From contig NZ_CP041244.1 of NCBI RefSeq assembly GCF_006547145.1, positions 1,736,001 through 1,800,000 of the forward strand: 64,000 nucleotides of DNA. Direction: 5' to 3'. Position 1 is the first letter of the stretch. Every line of letters starts with the position of its first letter. Below are positions 58,948-64,000 of the stretch, one piece after another. The stretch is from Actinomadura sp. WMMA1423 (GTDB lineage Bacteria > Actinomycetota > Actinomycetes > Streptosporangiales > Streptosporangiaceae). The notes beneath the pieces were generated by a model, which saw only the letters and a list, made by a program, of their open reading frames with translations, had not been told where the DNA came from and did not search any database. The position numbers and the translations under genes are program-made.

Positions 58948-60372
58948 TCAGGCGTCCACCTCGGAGCGGTCGCCGCCCCAGAGGGTGTGGAAGGAGCCGT
59001 CGCGGTCGGTGCGCCGGTAGGTGTGCGCTCCGAAGAAGTCGCGCTGGCCCTGCGTGAGCGCGGCCGGAAGGCGGTCGGCGCGCAGGGAGTCGTAGTAGGC
59101 CAGGGCGGTGGAGAAGCCCGGCGCGGGGATGCCGAGTCGCGCCGCGGTGGCGACCACGTCGCGCCAGGCGTCCTGCGCGTCGCCGACGGCCTCGGCGAAG
59201 TGGTCGTCGGTCAGCAGCGTCGGCGTCCGCGGGTCGGCCTCGTAGGCGGCGCGGATGCGGTCCAGGAAGCGGGCCCGGATGATGCAGCCGCCGCGCCAGA
59301 TCGTGGCCATCGCCCCGAGGTCGATGTCCCAGCCGTACTCGGCGCTGCCCGCCTGGATCTCGTGGAACCCCTGCGCGTACGCGACGATCTTGGACGCGTA
59401 CAGGGCCTTCTCCACGGCGTCGGCGAAGCCGGAGTCGGCGACGGCCCCGCGGGACGGGCCGGGCAGGCGCCGCGCCGCCTCGCGCAGGTCGGCGTGGCCG
59501 GAGACGGACCGGGCGAACACGGCCTCGGCGATGCCGCCGACGGGGACGCCGAGGTCGAGGGCCGTCTGCACGGTCCAGCGGCCGGTGCCCTTCTGCTCGG
59601 CCTGGTCCAGGACGACGTCCACGAACGGCTTGCCGGTCGAGGCGTCGGTGTGCGCGAGGACCTCGGCGGTGATCTCGATCAGGTAGGACTCCAGCCGGCC
59701 GGTGTTCCAGGTGCGGAAGACCTCGGCGATCTCGGCGGGCGCGAGCCCCGCGGCGTGCCGCAGCAGGTCGTAGGACTCCGCGATCAGCTGCATGTCGGCG
59801 TACTCGATGCCGTTGTGCACCATCTTCACGAAGTGCCCGGCTCCGTCGGGGCCGACATGGACGCAGCAGGGCGTCCCGTCGACCTTGGCGGAGATGTCCT
59901 CCAGCAGCGGGCCGAGCGCCTCGTAGGACTCGGCGGAGCCGCCCGGCATGATGCTCGGGCCGTTCAGCGCGCCCTCCTCACCGCCGGAGATCCCCGTGCC
60001 GACGAAGTGGAGGCCGCGCTCGCGCAGCGCCGCCTCCCTGCGGCGGGTGTCGGCGAAGTTGGCGTTGCCGCCGTCGACGATCATGTCGCCCGGCTCCAGG
60101 AGCGGCGCGAACTCGTCGATGACGGCGTCGGTGGGGCCGCCCGCCTTCACCATCACGACGAGCCGCCGGGGCCGCTCCAGCGACTCCACGAACTGCTCCG
60201 GCGTCTCCGCGGGCAGGAACGTCCCCTCGTCGCCGAACTCCTCCACCAGCGCCTTGGTCCGGGCCGAGGTGCGGTTGTGCACGGCCACGGGATGCCCGTG
60301 CCGGGCAAGGTTGCGGGCCAGGTTGCGCCCCATCACCGCCAGTCCGGTGACACCGATTCGCGCCTTCTGCAT
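58948..60372 (-). CDS. gnd: 6-phosphogluconate dehydrogenase, decarboxylating
   Basis: 474 residues. NADP-binding IGVTGLAVMGRNLARNLARHG, substrate/catalytic segments GTGISGGEEGALNGPSIMPGG, GAGHFVKMVHNGIEYADMQLIAESY, and QKGTGRWTVQTALDLGVPVG. It oxidises and decarboxylates 6-phosphogluconate to ribulose-5-phosphate with NADPH in the pentose phosphate pathway. Full length, ATG 60372. Divergent from the beta-phosphoglucomutase gene. Confidence 0.96.
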   Translation of the reverse strand: MQKARIGVTGLAVMGRNLARNLARHGHPVAVHNRTSARTKALVEEFGDEGTFLPAETPEQFVESLERPRRLVVMVKAGGPTDAVIDEFAPLLEPGDMIVDGGNANFADTRRREAALRERGLHFVGTGISGGEEGALNGPSIMPGGSAESYEALGPLLEDISAKVDGTPCCVHVGPDGAGHFVKMVHNGIEYADMQLIAESYDLLRHAAGLAPAEIAEVFRTWNTGRLESYLIEITAEVLAHTDASTGKPFVDVVLDQAEQKGTGRWTVQTALDLGVPVGGIAEAVFARSVSGHADLREAARRLPGPSRGAVADSGFADAVEKALYASKIVAYAQGFHEIQAGSAEYGWDIDLGAMATIWRGGCIIRARFLDRIRAAYEADPRTPTLLTDDHFAEAVGDAQDAWRDVVATAARLGIPAPGFSTALAYYDSLRADRLPAALTQGQRDFFGAHTYRRTDRDGSFHTLWGGDRSEVDA

Positions 60373-60528
60373 TGGCTCACTCCTCCTCGTGTGCGACCCT
60401 GGCCAAGGGGTTGTACGCGGCTCATGATCCCCCCGTTCGAGCGCCCGGGACCCGCATGTCCGCGCTCGGCGCGGGAAAGGGGCGCGCTTAAGGATCTACT
60501 TCGATGGTGCCACTTACCAGGGGGTGCG

Positions 60529-61274
<746 letters not shown>

Positions 61275-61278
<4 letters not shown>

Positions 61279-63674
61279 GCGAGCGCGACGGCCAGACCGG
61301 CGCCGACCGGCCCGTGTTCTCGGTCGAGCCCTGGTGCGTGCGGGAGCCGGAGCTGCGGCTCGACCGTATCGCGCAGACCGAGTCCGTGTTCTCCCTGTCC
61401 AACGGGCACGTCGGCATGCGCGGCAACCTCGACGAGGGCGAGCCGCACGGGCTCCCCGGCACCTACCTGAACTCCTTCTACGAGCAGCGCCCCCTGCCGC
61501 ACGCCGAGACCGCCTACGGCTACCCCGAGATGGGCCAGACGGTCATCAACGTCACCAACGGCAAGGTGATCCGGCTGCTCGTCGACGACGAGCCGCTCGA
61601 CGTGCGCTACGGCCGCCTCCACCACCACGAGCGCATCCTCGACATGCGGGCGGGGACGCTCACCCGGCAGTTGGAGTGGACCTCCCCGGCCGACAAGAGG
61701 ATCAAGGTGACCTCGGTCCGGATGGTCTCGCTCGCCCAGCGGGCCGTGGCGGCGATCTGCTACGAGGTCGAGCCGGTGGACGAGGCGGTCCGGGTGGTCG
61801 CCCAGTCGGAGCTGGTGGCCAACGAGGCGCTGCCCGGCGGCGGCAAGGACCCGCGCGCCTCGGCGATCCTGAGCAGCCCGCTCGTCGGCGAGGAGCACGT
61901 CGCCAACGGCACCAAGGTGCTGCTGCTGCACCGGACCCGGCAGAGCGGCCTGCGGATGGCCGCGGGGATGTCGCACGACATCGAGGGCCCGGAGTCGATG
62001 GCGATCGACACCGAGAGCTCCAAGGACGTGGGGCGGCTGACGGTCGCGACGCGGCTGGAGCCGGGGCAGCGGCTGCGCATCGTCAAGTACATCTCCTACG
62101 GGTGGTCCAGCCGGCGGTCGCGCCCGGCGCTGCACGACCAGGTGGTCGGGGCGCTGGCCGGCGCGCGGCAGACCGGCTGGCAGGGCCTGCTCGACGAGCA
62201 GCGCGAGTACCTCGACGAGTTCTGGGAGGGCGCCGACGTCGAGGTCGACGGCGACGCCGAGATCCAGCAGGCGGTCAGGTTCGGGCTGTTCCACGTCCTG
62301 CAGGCGGGCGCCCGCGCGGAGCGCCGCATGATCCCGGCCAAGGGGCTGACGGGGCCCGGCTACGACGGGCACACGTTCTGGGACACCGAGACCTTCGTGC
62401 TGCCCGTGCTCACCTACACCTCCCCCGGCGCCGCGGCGGACGCGCTGGCGTGGCGGCACATGACGCTGCCGCTCGCACGGGACCGTGCCAACCAGCTCGG
62501 GCTGGAGGGCGCCACGTTCCCCTGGCGGACGATCCGCGGGCACGAGTGCTCGGGCTACTGGCCCGCGGGCACGGCCGCGTTCCATATCAACGCCGACATC
62601 TCCGACGCCGTCGTCCGGTACGTGGACGCCACGCAGGACGAGCAGTTCGAGCGGGAGATCGGCCTCGACATCCTGGTCCAGACGGCCCGGCTGTGGCGGA
62701 GCCTCGGCCACCACGACGTGGGCGGCGTGTTCCGCATCGACGGCGTCACCGGCCCCGACGAGTACAGCGCGGTCGTGGACAACAACGTCTACACCAACCT
62801 GATGGCGCGCCGGAACCTCCAGGAGGCCGCCGAGACGGCGATGCGCCACCCGGACGTCGCCGACCGGCTCGGCGTGAACGCCGAGGAGGCGGCGTCGTGG
62901 CGGGACGCGGCGGCGGCGATGCTCATCCCCTACGACGAGCGGCTCGGCGTCCACCCGCAGAGCGAGAGCTTCACCAACCACGCCCGCTGGGACTTCTCCG
63001 CGACCAAACCCGACCACTACCCGCTCCTGCTCAACTACCCCTACTTCGACCTCTACCGCAAGCAGGTGGTCAAGCAGGCCGACCTGGTGCTCGCGCTGCA
63101 CCTGTGCGGGGACGCGTTCACCGACGAGCAGAAGGAGCGCGACTTCGCCTACTACGAGGGCCTGACCGTCCGCGACTCCTCGCTGTCGGCGCAGACGCAG
63201 GCGGTCGTCGCCGCCGAGGTCGGCCAGCTGGAGCTGGCGCACGACTACCTCGGCGAGACCGCGCTGATGGACCTGCACGACCTCAACCACAACACCCGCG
63301 ACGGGCTGCACATCGCCTCGATGGCGGGCGCGTGGAGCGGGCTCGTCGCCGGGTTCGGCGGGATGCGGGCGGGCAAGGGCACGCTCCGGTTCGCGCCGCG
63401 GCTGCCCGGCGGGATCAGCCGGCTGGCGTTCCGGATGCGCTACCGGGGCAACCGGATCAAGGTCAGCGTGACCGGCGAGTCGGCCCGCTACGAGCTGCTG
63501 GACGGCCGGGGCCTCACGCTGTGGCACCACGGCGAGCGGTTCACCCTCGCCGACGAGCCCGTCGAGCTGCCCATCGAGCAGATCCCGGTGCGCCCGGCGG
63601 TGACGCAGCCCGCGGGGCGGGAGCCGGCCCCTCGGCGCATCGACCCGCACGGCCGCGACCCGCGCCGCCGCTAG
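61275..63674 (+). CDS. Glycoside hydrolase family 65 disaccharide phosphorylase
   Basis: 799 residues. The N-terminal beta-sandwich (ESVFSLSNGHVGMRGNLDEGEPHGLPGTYLNSFYEQ) and the (alpha/alpha)6 catalytic barrel with general acid E496 in GVTGPDEYSAVVDNNVYTN are clear, as is FWDTETFVLPV. GH65 phosphorylases cleave trehalose, maltose, kojibiose and related sugars with phosphate to give beta-glucose-1-phosphate, the substrate of the coupled mutase. Which sugar is used cannot be read here; trehalose is attractive because otsA is in the window. Pro/Arg-rich tail of about 30 residues. Confidence 0.9.
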
Positions 63675-63710
63675 CGCAAAGGCGCTGGACGGCGCCGCCA
63701 GGCGGGTTCG

Positions 63711-64000
63711 CTAGGCGGGGCCGTCCTCCGGAGGGCAGGGGCCCGCGCAGTCGTCGTCGTGCTGCGCGGGCCGCGCCCCGCCGGCCGTACTGAGTGCGGG
63801 CTCCCCGGCACCGTCGCGGGCGAGCAGCCGGCGCGGGCCCGGCCCCTCGTCCCCAAGCCGGTCGTAGGGGTTGGCCAGCGCGCACTTGTTGATCGACAGG
63901 CAGCCGCAGCCGATGCAGTCGGTGAGGTCGTCGCGGAGCCGCTCCAGCTGCCTGATGCGCTCGTCGAGGTCGCTGCGCCACGCCTCCGACAGCCGCGCCC
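63711..64000 (-). CDS. soxR: Redox-sensing MerR regulator SoxR, C-terminal part (cut by window edge)
   Basis: At least 96 residues reach the right edge. The visible part holds the dimerisation helix (LSEAWRSDLDERIRQLERLRDDL) and the [2Fe-2S] motif C-x2-C-x-C-x5-C in DCIGCGCLSINKCALANP. A tail of about 40 residues (ARDGAGEPALSTAGGARPAQHDDDCAGPCPPEDGPA) extends it, with two extra Cys. SoxR senses redox-cycling compounds and activates efflux and monooxygenase genes in actinomycetes. Its operator and HTH lie beyond the window. Confidence 0.9.
   Translation of the reverse strand, partial: ARLSEAWRSDLDERIRQLERLRDDLTDCIGCGCLSINKCALANPYDRLGDEGPGPRRLLARDGAGEPALSTAGGARPAQHDDDCAGPCPPEDGPA

Overview
The window is high-GC actinobacterial chromosome. 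DUF397, DUF574-type methyltransferases, tandem Lsr2, F420-type luciferase-like enzymes, DUF5999 and an 'LPFR' microprotein all point to a filamentous actinomycete. Thermomonosporaceae or Streptosporangiales-like is an inference from the gene repertoire; there is no rRNA to confirm it. I see no phage, integrase, transposase or CRISPR array.

Layout. 1-6.6 kb: an F420-type oxidoreductase with a MarR regulator and matching operators, a DUF4260 membrane protein behind a clear promoter/operator, TfoX-like protein, a DHA2 drug-efflux MFS and an acyl-CoA synthetase that converge on a strong hairpin, then DUF397. 6.6-15 kb: an HATPase anti-sigma-like protein, OtsA, a truncated FAD oxidase, YbaK deacylase, and a GntR - lipocalin-like protein - GMC oxidoreductase operon. 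14.6-17.2 kb: a NarL-type two-component system with DedA. 17.4-21.4 kb: two DUF574 methyltransferases enclosing an odd cluster of two membrane-anchored paralogues (one with a PHD/RING-like zinc finger) and DUF5999. 21.5-25.8 kb: acyl-CoA dehydrogenase and a LysR-controlled galactarate/talarate catabolic pair. 25.8-26.2 kb: four tightly packed, unusual tRNA genes. 26.5-32.5 kb: LPFR microprotein, PrmC-like methyltransferase, pentapeptide protein, PrsW protease, and a divergent MFS/LysR pair. 32.6-35.9 kb: a cytochrome b (QcrB type) convergent with cytochrome oxidase subunit I, without the rest of either complex. 36-41 kb: Zn-alcohol dehydrogenase and a possible operon of small ORF, polyprenyl-synthetase-like protein and PucR regulator. 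41-46 kb: large catalase, tandem Lsr2 genes and a CASTOR/POLLUX-type channel. 46-54.6 kb: MBL-fold protein, two CNNM/CBS membrane proteins, an autoregulated HTH-ClpN operon carrying in-frame 48-bp repeats, a DUF1444-like protein, an LLM oxidoreductase and a decayed fragment of it. 54.6-64 kb: nitrilase-family hydrolase, DUF3516 helicase, HD protein, Gnd, a beta-phosphoglucomutase/GH65 phosphorylase pair and the C-terminal part of SoxR.

How the genes connect. Carbon metabolism is prominent: OtsA makes trehalose-6-phosphate, the GH65/beta-PGM pair can turn a disaccharide into glucose-6-phosphate, Gnd draws on that pool, and the aldarate dehydratases feed 2-oxoglutarate semialdehyde. Redox and stress functions recur (KatE, SoxR, LLM enzymes, CtaD/QcrB). 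The items I consider most novel are the PHD-like finger/paralogue cluster with a shared upstream signature, the tRNA array including a Gly tRNA with anticodon ACC, and the polyprenyl-synthetase-like gene with its leader-sized ORF.
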